From contig CP159373.1 of NCBI GenBank assembly GCA_032595685.2, forward strand, positions 2,228,501 through 2,292,500: 64,000 nt of DNA, in the 5' to 3' direction. Shown here piece after piece: positions 36,253 to 44,688 of the stretch (positions are counted from its first letter, which is position 1; every line of letters begins with the position of its first letter). This DNA is from Candidatus Electrothrix aestuarii (GTDB lineage: Bacteria > Desulfobacterota > Desulfobulbia > Desulfobulbales > Desulfobulbaceae). The notes below the pieces were generated by a model. That model was not told the origin of the DNA, did no database searches, and saw nothing but the letters and a program-made list of their open reading frames with translations. Position numbers and translations under genes: made by a program.

Positions 36253-37439
36253 CTGGGGTCTGCACCTTCAAAAAATCCTTGTTTCCATAGATACCCCATT
36301 TGATCGCCATCGTTCATATAGGCTGAAATTTGCTCGTCATCCATAGCTCTCTTGACTTTGGTATAACCATTTTCTTTAACCAACCAAAAAACTTCTTCAA
36401 GTAGAGCAGCATTAAGAAAGTCAGGAGAATGAGTAGAGACAAAAACTTGACCGCCCCGATTTGCATAGGAACGAAATTCTTCGGCCAGTTCCAGAAGCAA
36501 GGTTGGGTAGAGTTGGTTTTCCGGTTCTTCAACACAAAGTAGAGGATGGGGGCTTGGATCATAGAGGAGAACCAGATAGGCAAACATTTTGATCGTTCCA
36601 TCAGAGACATATTTATCGATGAAAGGATCTTTGAAGGAACCGTCTTGGAATTTGAGCAGCAGTCGCTCATCACGTGTTGCTTCAGGTTCGATACTGCCTA
36701 TTCCCGGCACCCGTTCCTTCATGCTGGTAATAATATGATTGAACTCTTCCCTATGGTTGTCGTATAGGTGTTTGGCTACCAGCTGCAGGTTGTCACCGGA
36801 AACAGAGAGATGCTCAGCATATCCAATGTCATCTTTACTTCCACGTGCAAGATTGATATGAAAGTCGGACACATGCCAGTTCTCCAGCATCTGGCGAAAA
36901 GCGTTGGCGGCCTTGAAGCGCTGAAATTGACCCAAGCCCTTAATGGCGAGTATATCAGGGCTGTCTAATTGTTGTTCTTCCCGGTCCAACTCATCTTCAG
37001 TCTTGTTGAAATCTTCTTCATTAGTGACAGCAGAACCACAACCCCGTTGAAAATTAAGAAAATGATATGGTGAACCATATGCACCCCGTTTGTAACGGAG
37101 AATTTCTCTTTTAACAATAGCCTTTCCCCGCTCTTGAGCTATTTCAAGAAGATAAGTGACCAGTCGTTCACTGCCGGTGATGTTAAGCCGAAATTGCAAT
37201 TCAATTGAGATTGTCTCTTCTGCTTTGCCCCGACTGACCATCTCCTGGAATCCTCCTCGGCTGCGCAGAGCCCGAGTTACATTATAAGCAAGGCAATCCT
37301 TGAGGAAACCAAAAACATCAAACAAGGTTGTCTTGCCTGTACCGTTTGCACCCACAACAATGCAGAAAGCCGGGATGTTAGTAAGTTCGACATTCTCAAA
37401 GCTTTTGAAGTTTCTTAGGCGAATTGTTTCAATTTTCAT
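36249..37439 (-). CDS. AAA ATPase (OLD/AAA_21-like), partner of DUF4276
   Basis: 396-residue ABC/SMC-type ATPase. Walker A is VGANGTGKTTLFD (about 29-41), Walker B is LLCVEEPENQLYP, and the switch histidine is in VFVSTHSPDFLNA. The N-terminus IETIRLRNFKSFENVELTNI is the usual start of RecF/OLD-like ATPases. There is no nuclease domain in this protein; the overlapping downstream DUF4276 gene probably supplies it. The pair lies between cobA-hemD and hemC, which otherwise form one pathway, suggesting insertion. Confidence 0.82.
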   Translation of the reverse strand: MKIETIRLRNFKSFENVELTNIPAFCIVVGANGTGKTTLFDVFGFLKDCLAYNVTRALRSRGGFQEMVSRGKAEETISIELQFRLNITGSERLVTYLLEIAQERGKAIVKREILRYKRGAYGSPYHFLNFQRGCGSAVTNEEDFNKTEDELDREEQQLDSPDILAIKGLGQFQRFKAANAFRQMLENWHVSDFHINLARGSKDDIGYAEHLSVSGDNLQLVAKHLYDNHREEFNHIITSMKERVPGIGSIEPEATRDERLLLKFQDGSFKDPFIDKYVSDGTIKMFAYLVLLYDPSPHPLLCVEEPENQLYPTLLLELAEEFRSYANRGGQVFVSTHSPDFLNAALLEEVFWLVKENGYTKVKRAMDDEQISAYMNDGDQMGYLWKQGFFEGADPR

Positions 37440-37473
37440 CGTCGTGAGCGGTTATTACTTGCATCAATTAAGG

Positions 37474-38409
37474 TTATCTGATTTCGTTGGAGTAAACTTC
37501 ATCCAGGATCGCCTTGCCGCCTCGGTCAAGCAGGATTTCTGCGAGAGTAACGCCGATTTTTTCCGCATCAGCTACTGTGCCGCTGAGCTGCTCCCTGAGG
37601 ATGGTCTTACCATCCAACGAGGCAATAAGGCCGGTGAGGGTCACGGTATCGTTATCAACCGTGGCGAAACCACCGATGGGTACCTGGCAACCACCTTCCA
37701 GGCGGAGGAGGAAGGCACGTTCCGCAGCAACGGCTGTGGCTGTTTTTTGATCATGGAGGAATTGCATCCCCTCCATGAGTTCGCTGTCCGTAATCCGTAA
37801 CTCAATGCCCAGTGAACCCTGCCCAATGGCCGGTAACATTTGTTCTGGAGTGAACAGAGCGGTAATGCGCCTTTGCATGCCAAGACGATTCAGGCCAGCG
37901 CCTGCCAGGATTATGGCATCATATTCTCCTTCATCTAATTTACGCAGGCGGGTATCCAAGTTGCCGCGCAGATCCCGAATTTCCAGATCAGGGCGTAGGC
38001 AGATCAGCTGGGATTTACGGCGGAGGCTGGAGGTGCCGATAACCGCGCCTTGGGGCAGCTCATCGATATTTTTATAACTCACAGAAACAAAGGCATCCTG
38101 AGGGATTTCTCGCTCCGGGACAATGGCGACCTGCAAGCCCTCAGGGAGTTCGGCAGGGACGTCCTTCATAGAATGCACGGCCAGATCTACGCGTTCATCC
38201 AGCAGGGCATCCTCAATCTCTTTGACAAACAGGCCCTTACCGCCCACCTTGGCCAGCGGTACATCGAGGATTTTATCGCCCTTGGTGATGATTTTCACCA
38301 GCTCGACGGTGCTGTCAGGGTATTGCTGTTCAATTTGCTTTTTTACCCAGGTGGACTGGGTAACGGCCAACATACTGGCGCGGGTTCCTATGCGTATTAT
38401 CTTTCTCAT
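37474..38409 (-). CDS. hemC: Porphobilinogen deaminase (hydroxymethylbilane synthase)
   Basis: 311-residue enzyme joining four porphobilinogens into hydroxymethylbilane. Family signatures are complete: IRIGTRASMLAVTQS, KGLFVKEIEDALLD, DLAVHSMKDVPAELPEGL, GTSSLRRKSQL, and LEGGCQVPIGGFA with the cysteine that holds the dipyrromethane cofactor. It acts directly before the HemD half of the CobA-HemD fusion. The AAA/DUF4276 pair separates the two. The gene ends 34 bases before the AAA start. Confidence 0.96.
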   Translation of the reverse strand: MRKIIRIGTRASMLAVTQSTWVKKQIEQQYPDSTVELVKIITKGDKILDVPLAKVGGKGLFVKEIEDALLDERVDLAVHSMKDVPAELPEGLQVAIVPEREIPQDAFVSVSYKNIDELPQGAVIGTSSLRRKSQLICLRPDLEIRDLRGNLDTRLRKLDEGEYDAIILAGAGLNRLGMQRRITALFTPEQMLPAIGQGSLGIELRITDSELMEGMQFLHDQKTATAVAAERAFLLRLEGGCQVPIGGFATVDNDTVTLTGLIASLDGKTILREQLSGTVADAEKIGVTLAEILLDRGGKAILDEVYSNEIR

Positions 38410-38454
38410 GCTTTTTTTGAAATTATGCTTGCAGGTTGTATTTTCGTCATAATC

Positions 38455-39102
38455 TTATTCGACCCAGCGGATAAATTGCTCTGTACGCCGATCGCGCATT
38501 CCTTTGGGCTGCTGCTTGGGGTTTCCAATCATGCAACCTGTGAGTGCCCAGCCTTTTGGTGGTAATCCAAGGAGATTCATAAACTGGGTGTTTTTTGTTA
38601 AGCTATTAGTAACAGAGAGCATCTGAAAGCCCACACCGTGTGCTGTTGCAGTCAGCCACATATTTTCCATGACATGGGCTAAGCTTTGCTTCGCAATAGG
38701 AGGGAAACCTTTTTTCTCCGCAGCCACGATGTAAAATGAACCCTCAGTGAGGGCAGGGATTCCTTTCTCTGCTGTAGCATTGAGCCTGTCTGCAAAGAAC
38801 AGCATCTTGTTGCGCAGAAAAGGAAAGAGCCGAACCGCCATACCGATCTTAAAGGCCCCGCTACGAAGCTGGGTAGTAATAATCTGTCGGGCCTGATCCA
38901 TTGTGTCTGTACCTTGGCGAAAGATAAAGATGCGGCGAATATCCTTGAGCGGAATCCCGGTGCCAGCAGCGAAAGGGGCATAGACCGCAGCCTCGACGAT
39001 TTTTTCCAGGACCTCATCCGGTACCTGGCCGGAAAAACTCCGACAAGAGCGGCGGGTGCGGATGACCTCTTCAAGGACTGCTATCTGTTGTGGATCTGTC
39101 AT
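38455..39102 (-). CDS. Nitroreductase-family flavoprotein
   Basis: 215 residues of the FMN-dependent nitroreductase fold. The N-terminal RTRRSCRSFSGQVPDEVLEKIVEAAVYAPFAAG motif region (quoted in part: RRSCRSF, AAVYAPF) binds FMN phosphate. A middle SLAHVMENMWLTATAHGVGF helix region is typical, as is the C-terminal PPKGWALTGCMIGNPKQQP. Substrates of this family range widely and cannot be read from sequence. It starts 15 bases after the stop of the pRiA4b-like gene, so the two are likely one transcript. Confidence 0.82.
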   Translation of the reverse strand: MTDPQQIAVLEEVIRTRRSCRSFSGQVPDEVLEKIVEAAVYAPFAAGTGIPLKDIRRIFIFRQGTDTMDQARQIITTQLRSGAFKIGMAVRLFPFLRNKMLFFADRLNATAEKGIPALTEGSFYIVAAEKKGFPPIAKQSLAHVMENMWLTATAHGVGFQMLSVTNSLTKNTQFMNLLGLPPKGWALTGCMIGNPKQQPKGMRDRRTEQFIRWVE

Positions 39103-39117
39103 GCCTGCACTCTATAC

Positions 39118-39798
39118 TTAATAGGGTGCTTCTGCTGGCCCATCATAGCCGCATCGCCCTGTCCTCGGGGAGTTGATGATGGGTATGAGGTTATGGTCTT
39201 CATGCTCTTTATCTTTTGCATGCTGTGTACATAAGAGAGCAAATTCGTCGTCATTCTCTGTGCAACCTGTACAGAGCCAAGCCCCTGGCCTTCCGCAGGC
39301 GCAGTTCTCCACCTCCGGCAATTCGTTACGGGCCATCAGGTAGATCGGATGCTCGCTCATGGCCTTGCCTTCCCGGACAGCAACAACCTTGATCTGGGTT
39401 TCCGAAGAATCACCGAAATCATAGAGATGCGTCAGTTCCAAGTTGGGTTGAAAAAAGTCACCAACTTTCGTGTCCATCGCGATTTCTTCCCCTCTTGGGC
39501 CGCCAACAGAAAATTGGCTGAGATGACCGCAACACTCCAGCCAGATTTTTCGCAGATAGCTGTCCAGGTCCTTTAAGGTGGCAGAACCGGGCATCTCCAG
39601 GTGGAGCCAGAAATCCTTTAACCAGGAATCCTGGATCTTTAGATGATAAATATTTTCACTGTTCCCAGCTTGCTGATCGCGTTCATCAACGCTCGCCTTG
39701 CGCGTGGGGCAGGCGGATAGGTGTTTTACCATGCCATTCCCTGTCATTTTTCGACCGCAGAAGGCGCAGGCACCACGAGTTTGTTTTGTTTGAGTCAT
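39118..39798 (-). CDS. pRiA4b ORF-3-like protein with zinc finger-like ends
   Basis: 226 residues. An N-terminal CAFCGRKMTGNGMVKHLSAC looks like a C2-H-C zinc finger. The centre (YHLKIQDSWLKDFWLHLEMP, LKDLDSYLRKIWLECCGHLS, LTHLYDFGDSSETQIKVV) is the plasmid pRiA4b ORF-3/IS1096 TnpR-like fold. A cysteine-rich end follows (CACGRPGAWLCTGC and a further Cys-His stretch), perhaps binding another metal. The family's function is unknown, though members travel with mobile DNA. It lies beside a decayed region containing a miniature element. Confidence 0.75.
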   Translation of the reverse strand: MTQTKQTRGACAFCGRKMTGNGMVKHLSACPTRKASVDERDQQAGNSENIYHLKIQDSWLKDFWLHLEMPGSATLKDLDSYLRKIWLECCGHLSQFSVGGPRGEEIAMDTKVGDFFQPNLELTHLYDFGDSSETQIKVVAVREGKAMSEHPIYLMARNELPEVENCACGRPGAWLCTGCTENDDEFALLCTQHAKDKEHEDHNLIPIINSPRTGRCGYDGPAEAPY

Positions 39799-39842
39799 GT
39801 TTTTTTTCTTATCTTTCTTATTTATTAGATTTTATTTGTGAA

Positions 39843-39938
39843 TTATGATTGTTTCTCGACTGATAAGGCTAGTAGTTTTGTGTGTACGTCTATTGCCTTC
39901 TGGACTTCGTCCAGGGAGTTGAAATCGGTGAATGCCAT
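39843..39938 (-). pseudogene. 31-codon N-terminal remnant
   Basis: A short frame starting MAFTDFNSLDEVQKAIDVHT and stopping after 31 codons. It has protein-like composition and an AGG nine bases before the ATG, but no downstream continuation was seen. It looks like the start of a larger gene lost in this decayed stretch. It could also be a genuine small protein. Confidence 0.3.
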
Positions 39939-40252
39939 AGGCTGTTACCTGTTTAGGAACGTTCGGTTGTTATTTCTTTGAGAATAATCTGGTTGTTGCA
40001 TTCTGTCATTCCTGCAGTGCAATGATTATTGCCATTCGTTTCTCAGATTTTGTTTTTGCTAAATGGTATGATCTGTATCGAAACTGCTGACTATATCAAA
40101 CAGAATCAAACCTGTCCACTATCGCTGTTGTTGACAGGGAATCATTTTAGTTTTCGATGGTCGGTGAAGTCAGAAACAGAAAACTACAACTCTGCGAGCT
40201 GCTATTTGATTTTTTTTACGAAATGATTTAAAAATTTAAATGTGTAAAAAGG
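39939..40252. other. AT-rich decayed stretch
   Basis: No convincing gene. A 65-codon plus-strand frame (40029-40226) has no ribosome site and looks random. This is probably relic DNA upstream of the interrupted gene that follows. Confidence 0.35.
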
Positions 40253-41154
40253 GTGTTGAAAAGATCTAACATGGTCAGTCAGCGCAATCTGGTCAATACC
40301 TATGTGTGGACTGTAGAGGGGGGCTTCTATGCGGAGTCTACTCAGGTTACTGAAAATCAACAAGAGACAACTGACGGTAATTTCAGTTTGTCTTTTTCCG
40401 GTGGTGCAGGCATTAAGTATAAAGTGGAAAGCGGCATGGCATTGGAGCAAAGCTCTTTGTTTTCCGCAGGCTCCAGCTTCACCATGACCAAATCAAAAAA
40501 CAAAGAGGCCAGCAAATCCTTTGGCCTGAATGTCAGCGTTGATCTGCGCACTTCACCACGCTATAAATACAACGGGCTCTCCCTGGAAAAAGGTTTGATC
40601 TCCCCTGGAACCGTGGATGCATACCGCTTTATGAGTTTTTATCTGGAACCCCAGGTAAATAATTACGTCGAGCTGTTCACCAAGGTTATTGACCAAAAAT
40701 GGCTTGAGGAAAGCCCTGACCCGAACGCGGTTGCTTTGCGACAGGCAAGAAATGACGCCAAAAAAACGTTCTGTTGGCGGGTGATGCATCGGGTAACATT
40801 TGTCAGCCGTGTATTACCCGAGTTTTCTTCTGAGGCACCTCCCTCACTTGAAAAGACTATGAAAGCCCAAAACATCGAGAGCAATTAGACATTATATCGA
40901 TTTTCGTTAATTGATTGATTTTGTGTTATTAGTAAAATAACGACTTTCAGTTAAATCGACAGGTTGGAAAAGATCGGTATAATGTCTATTATATGCTGAT
41001 TAAGATGTTGGAGCCGTATGTAAAGAGGCATGTTGGTAATCAAGAGAACTTCAATACGGAAATTGACAAGGTGATAAAAAAAGAACTTCCTGAATTCGAG
41101 GAGTATGCGAAAGAGATAAAAGCCTATGCGGCTGATTATTTTGGAGTAGAGTGA
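40253..41154 (+). pseudogene. 3' part of a larger gene, interrupted by a miniature element
   Basis: The frame from 40253 (GTG) to 40885 encodes about 211 residues ending SLEKTMKAQNIESN, then stops at a TAG created by an insertion. After the 99-bp element the same protein resumes (MLIKMLEPYVKRHVG to EIKAYAADYFGVE, stop at 41152-41154). Removing the element and one TA gives IESNYYMLIKMLEPY in frame, so the two parts were one gene. The N-terminus also seems missing: the frame opens directly after a stop, without a ribosome site. The sequence recalls C-terminal parts of very large proteins, but I cannot name the family with confidence. Confidence 0.75.
40888..40986. mobile_element. 99-bp MITE with terminal inverted repeats and TA duplication
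   Basis: The left end GACATTATATCGATTTT and the inverse of the right end (GACATTATACCGATCTT) match at 15 of 17 positions. The element is flanked by TA on both sides (40886-40887 and 40987-40988). It has no coding capacity. TA duplication is the habit of IS630/Tc1-mariner elements, so it is probably a non-autonomous relative mobilised in trans. Its removal restores the host frame exactly, which strongly supports insertion. Confidence 0.82.
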
Positions 41155-41248
41155 TGTTATAGAGGGCTGCTGATATTGTTTAGTACGGAATGAGAACTCC
41201 TCCTGTTCCACAGGGCGGGAGAGATCTCTTGATTTTTTGGAGTATGAT

Positions 41249-41857
41249 GTGAAAATATTTACAATAAATTACTGGAAAGAAGTCTTTCAGCCTGAGCTGA
41301 TCATAAAAACGACTTTGCAGACCATCATCGGAACAGTGATGATGGGTGCTTTTTTTATGTTTTTTTCAGATTACGTTTTTAAGCCGTTAGACTTGAACGG
41401 TCGTTGGACGCTTCGGATAGCTCCTGAAGAGGCAAGGAGCGAAAAACTAGGGTGTGTCGATATCGCTTATACAGTACTTGTCGTCCAGAAGGGGCTTGAA
41501 ATAACAGCTGAAGGTGAAAAAGTAGAAGATACGAAATCTGAGAGAGGTGCCTGTAAAGATATTGATATATACGAACGAAAAATTGATCCTGGGAAAGGAA
41601 AGAAAATAAAGATTACAGGTTTTGTCAATAAGAATTACTTTTCTGATGATATCCTGACAATTTCTTACTTGGAAGGAGAGCAAGAACGTGTCACGATGGG
41701 TGTCCTTTCCGCCAACGATAAAGACCATATCTCAGGATGGTACGAGTCTAATATAAGTCGGGCCAAGGGGAGAATCACCTTAATGAAGACCCCTGAAGAC
41801 ATTTCTCAAGATTGGGGCCAGAGGAAAAAGTCCTTTTTAGAAAATAAGAATAGTTAA
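41249..41857 (+). CDS. Membrane-anchored hypothetical protein
   Basis: About 202 residues. An N-terminal helix (LIIKTTLQTIIGTVMMGAFFMFFSDYVF) anchors a soluble beta-rich domain that starts LDLNGRWTLRIAPEEA and contains repeated strand pairs (YTVLVVQKGLEITAEG, LTISYLEGEQERVTMGVLS, HISGWYESN). The pattern resembles a lipocalin-like or calycin barrel, but this is only a visual impression. The GTG at 41249 is chosen because GGAG lies six bases upstream; a TTG at 41237 would add four residues. It has no known partner nearby. Confidence 0.6.
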   Translation: MKIFTINYWKEVFQPELIIKTTLQTIIGTVMMGAFFMFFSDYVFKPLDLNGRWTLRIAPEEARSEKLGCVDIAYTVLVVQKGLEITAEGEKVEDTKSERGACKDIDIYERKIDPGKGKKIKITGFVNKNYFSDDILTISYLEGEQERVTMGVLSANDKDHISGWYESNISRAKGRITLMKTPEDISQDWGQRKKSFLENKNS

Positions 41858-41878
41858 TCGACTGGTTGGGGGGCTCTA

Positions 41879-42835
41879 TCAAGCCTCCCCCAACCTATCC
41901 ACAATCGCAGCTGCCAGCAGCGGAATCATCAGCTCGTGATGCCCCGTAAAATTAAAGCCCTTGCCCCCTTCCAGGGTAGGGCGATGTACCACATTGGTGG
42001 CAGGCCGGTAAGCCCTGATAAAATCAAAATTCGCTGTGGTGAAGCGCTTGACCTCATGGCCTAAGTTGCGCACCACGGTCAGGGCCTTGAGAAAGACCTC
42101 AGGCAGGAGCACAGCTGAGCCCACATTCATATAGACCCCGCCGTCCAGCCCACTGACCAGGCTACAGAAGACCCGGAAGTCGTGGTGGCTGCATTGGCCG
42201 ATAGCTGCTCCATTGGCATCGGGATGGATATGAATGATGTCGGTACCTACCGCGACATGTACGGTTACAGGGATGTTCATCCGGCGGGCCTGGGCCAGCA
42301 GACTTTGCTCGTTAAAGGGGAAATTCTCCCTGAGGAGTGCATTACCCACAGCCTCACCTAAGCCGATACCTTCTTCCGCTCCCCGGTTAATAGCCTGATT
42401 GAGCACCTCGCCTGTTTCTTTCGCTGCACCGAAGGCGCCAGCTCCCAGCACATCTGCTACGTCTTCCGAGGTGCGCCCGACCATTGCTATCTCGGTATCG
42501 TGGATGATCCCAGCCCCATTTAGGGCGATAGAAGAGATAATCCCTCGTTCCATCAGATCAATCAGGATGGGGTTCAGCCCCACCTTGATGACGTGGGCCC
42601 CCATTCCCAGCAGGATCGGGCGTTCATTCTGAAGAGAAGTCGCTACCCTGTCTATAAATTCGGGGAAGTCCACTCCGGCGAATTGTTTGGGAAGAAGATC
42701 TATCAGATCCTTAACCGTCATGCCGGGCTGCACCGGACGAGCAAAGTCCTCTACGGTCACCTTGGAGTGACGGCCATGAACGGAGTAAGTGTTGAGTCCA
42801 CTGAAGTCGAGCGGGGCAGGTGCTTGTTTCTTCAT
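41879..42835 (-). CDS. Conserved deoxyhypusine synthase-like protein
   Basis: 318 residues of a conserved bacterial family that I would place, tentatively, near deoxyhypusine synthase (NAD-binding Rossmann-like fold). Visible conserved blocks are ILLGMGAHVIKVGLNPIL, ALNGAGIIHDTEIAMVGRTS, IPVTVHVAVGTDIIHIHPDA, GSAVLLPEVFLKALTVVRNLG and FTGHHELMIPLLAAAI. Bacteria have no eIF5A to modify, so any substrate is probably different. It neighbours gmhA on the same strand (119 bases) without clear functional link. Confidence 0.65.
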   Translation of the reverse strand: MKKQAPAPLDFSGLNTYSVHGRHSKVTVEDFARPVQPGMTVKDLIDLLPKQFAGVDFPEFIDRVATSLQNERPILLGMGAHVIKVGLNPILIDLMERGIISSIALNGAGIIHDTEIAMVGRTSEDVADVLGAGAFGAAKETGEVLNQAINRGAEEGIGLGEAVGNALLRENFPFNEQSLLAQARRMNIPVTVHVAVGTDIIHIHPDANGAAIGQCSHHDFRVFCSLVSGLDGGVYMNVGSAVLLPEVFLKALTVVRNLGHEVKRFTTANFDFIRAYRPATNVVHRPTLEGGKGFNFTGHHELMIPLLAAAIVDRLGEA

Positions 42836-42954
42836 TTTGTTTTTATATGAAAGTGGTTGGTGAAACCGGGCAAGCTAACTTTCATGTGTCCTTATTTCGC
42901 TCCGAAGGGCTGAGAAGGATGGGGGCTGAAATTTTGGGTAGTTGAACCTGAGGT

Positions 42955-43548
42955 TTACTCCTCCCCCCATTTCCCGAACATCATCTTCTCTACAATCTCA
43001 CAGATCAGATGTTCTATCCAGAGGTGGGCTTCCTGAATACGCGGGGTATAGTTGGAGGGAACATTCAGGATCAAGTCGCAGTAGGGATGTACCCCATCCT
43101 TGGGTGTAATGGTGCCGCCGGTGAGGGCTACGGTGGTTAAACCCTTTTCCTTGGCTACGGCAAGGCCTTGCACCACGTTGGGTGAGGTTGCCGAAGTCGT
43201 CAGGCCTAAAGCGATATCGCCAGGATTTCCCAGTGCTTCTATCTGCTTGGCAAAGATCAGTTCATAGGAGAAGTCATTGCCGATGGCTGTCAGGACCGAA
43301 GTGTCGGTACTCAGGGCGATCGCAGGAAGAGGACGACGGTTGAGGAGAAAGCGGTTTACAAACTCTGCTGCCACATGTTGGGCATCAGCAGCACTGCCGC
43401 CATTACCGAAGAGCAGCAGTTTACCCCCATTATTAAAGCAGGCAACGATTTCTTCTGAGAGCTGGATAACTTTGTCCGAGGACTCTTTAGCAAATTCTTC
43501 CTTGGCCAAAGTAGATTGGCTCAGACGGGTATAAACAAATTCGTTCAT
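42955..43548 (-). CDS. gmhA: Phosphoheptose isomerase
   Basis: 197-residue SIS-domain enzyme converting sedoheptulose 7-phosphate to D-glycero-manno-heptose 7-phosphate, the first step to LPS core heptose. Conserved motifs: GGKLLLFGNGGSAADAQHVA, EFVNRFLLNRRPLPAIALS, ALGLTTSATSPNVVQGL and EAHLWIEHLICEIVE (Glu/His of the active site). Length is typical. A gram-negative envelope is implied. Other heptose genes are not in the window. Confidence 0.92.
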   Translation of the reverse strand: MNEFVYTRLSQSTLAKEEFAKESSDKVIQLSEEIVACFNNGGKLLLFGNGGSAADAQHVAAEFVNRFLLNRRPLPAIALSTDTSVLTAIGNDFSYELIFAKQIEALGNPGDIALGLTTSATSPNVVQGLAVAKEKGLTTVALTGGTITPKDGVHPYCDLILNVPSNYTPRIQEAHLWIEHLICEIVEKMMFGKWGEE

Positions 43549-43662
43549 TGATGATGCTGATGTTACTATAAACTTCTATCTCAGCCTTTCAGGCGGAGAC
43601 GACAAAACATGAAAAAGGGTTTGCCTGGGTGGCCTGACCAACTTTCACATGAAAAAACGAAA

Positions 43663-43695
43663 AAGCGTTTCCGTACCCGGAGCACGAAAACGCTT
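43663..43695 (-). terminator. Terminator of adk
   Basis: On the minus strand AAGCGTTTTCGT pairs with ACGGAAACGCTT and is followed by TTTCGTTTTTTC. It lies 42 bases after the adk stop and is a good rho-independent terminator. Confidence 0.8.
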
Positions 43696-43736
43696 ATAAT
43701 GACCAACTCGATAAAATTAACAGAATGATCTGAAAA

Positions 43737-44411
43737 TTAGGCCAGTTGGCTCATGATCTCTTCGGAGATCTCCTTGATGGCCTTGGAACCATCCACAGAG
43801 ATAACCTTTACTGCGCCGCTGTTTTTAAAGTAGTTAACAGCAGCCATAGTACCGGTGTTGTCATCATAGTAAATATCATGACGTTTGCCGATAGCATCTT
43901 CATCCTGATCATCATCACGCATGCTCAGCTCACCACCGCAGACACGGCAGACCAGCTTGCCGTCTTTTTCTACCGGCTTGATGGCATCAAAGGCGATGTG
44001 GTTGGGATGGTTATTGTCGTTGGCGCAGAGGCGACGTCCCATGATACGCTCTTTAGCGGTCTGACGGTCCAGCTCAATCTCAATGACCTCGTCCAGAGCC
44101 ATGCCGGACTCCTTCAGGGCTTTATCAAGGGCCTCGGCCTGGGCCAGAGAGCGGGGAAAACCGTCCAGGAGCCAACCTTTTTCCTTGGATTTTGCCAAGG
44201 TCTCCAGCACCATAGGAATAGTAATGTCATCGGGAACCAGATCACCCTTGTCGATGTACTCTTTTGCTTTCTTGCCCAGCTCGGTTCCGCCTTTGATGTG
44301 CTCGCGGAAAATAGCGCCGGACTCAATATGATCCATGCCGTATTTCTCTTTGACAATGGCTCCCTGAGTACCTTTGCCGCTGCCGTTTGGACCGAAAGTA
44401 AGAATGTTCAT
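43737..44411 (-). CDS. adk: Adenylate kinase with an unusual LID
   Basis: About 224 residues, converting ATP + AMP to 2 ADP. P-loop: FGPNGSGKGTQG. NMP-binding site: ESGAIFREHIKGGTELG. DGFPRSLAQAEALD is the conserved Arg motif. The LID begins RRLCANDNN and carries a stretch VCRVCGGELSMRDDDQDEDA in place of the ordinary four-cysteine zinc LID; only three cysteines are seen (one, then CxxC), so metal binding is uncertain. The start at 44411 follows AAAGGAGACAGTT; a longer frame to 44450 lacks a ribosome site. Confidence 0.88.
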   Translation of the reverse strand: MNILTFGPNGSGKGTQGAIVKEKYGMDHIESGAIFREHIKGGTELGKKAKEYIDKGDLVPDDITIPMVLETLAKSKEKGWLLDGFPRSLAQAEALDKALKESGMALDEVIEIELDRQTAKERIMGRRLCANDNNHPNHIAFDAIKPVEKDGKLVCRVCGGELSMRDDDQDEDAIGKRHDIYYDDNTGTMAAVNYFKNSGAVKVISVDGSKAIKEISEEIMSQLA

Positions 44412-44585
44412 AACTGTCTCCTTTGGAAATAAAGTGAAAGAACAGTACATACAACCTGTTCTGTTGGTAACAGTGGATGAGAGCGTCCGCAGAAAACACC
44501 TGGGGACAACGGGAAAGCCCGCGTGTTGAAAAACGACTATACCGCAAGTGAAAGGCTTCTGCCACGAAAAATATGGTCGTATATT

Positions 44586-44614
44586 TTGACAAGTACGTAT
44601 AAAGCGAGTAAGAA
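44586..44614 (+). promoter_or_regulatory. Promoter of homoserine dehydrogenase
   Basis: TTGACA (44586-44591), a 17-base spacer and TAAGAA (44609-44614) lie about 75 bases before the hom start codon. Confidence 0.6.
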
Positions 44615-44627
44615 TGAGCCCGAAATA

Positions 44628-44647
44628 CCCCCTCTATGCAGAGGGGG
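44628..44647 (+). promoter_or_regulatory. Stable leader hairpin upstream of hom
   Basis: CCCCCTCT and AGAGGGGG pair perfectly around ATGC. The hairpin is just downstream of the predicted transcript start and 41 bases before the ATG. There is no following U-run and no Thr/Ile codon run, so it is not a classical thr attenuator. It may be a stability or protein-binding element. Confidence 0.5.
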
Positions 44648-44688
44648 CTTTATGCTCTAACAAAATACTTTTACAATATAATTTTACC

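Noticed and set aside
43746..44432. 228-codon plus-strand frame over adenylate kinase
   Set aside because: Shadow of adk on the opposite strand with no start signal or recognisable domain.
44614..44688. N-terminal 25-residue extension of homoserine dehydrogenase
   Set aside because: It would translate through the leader hairpin and start at the -10 box; the ATG at 44689 begins the Rossmann fold directly.
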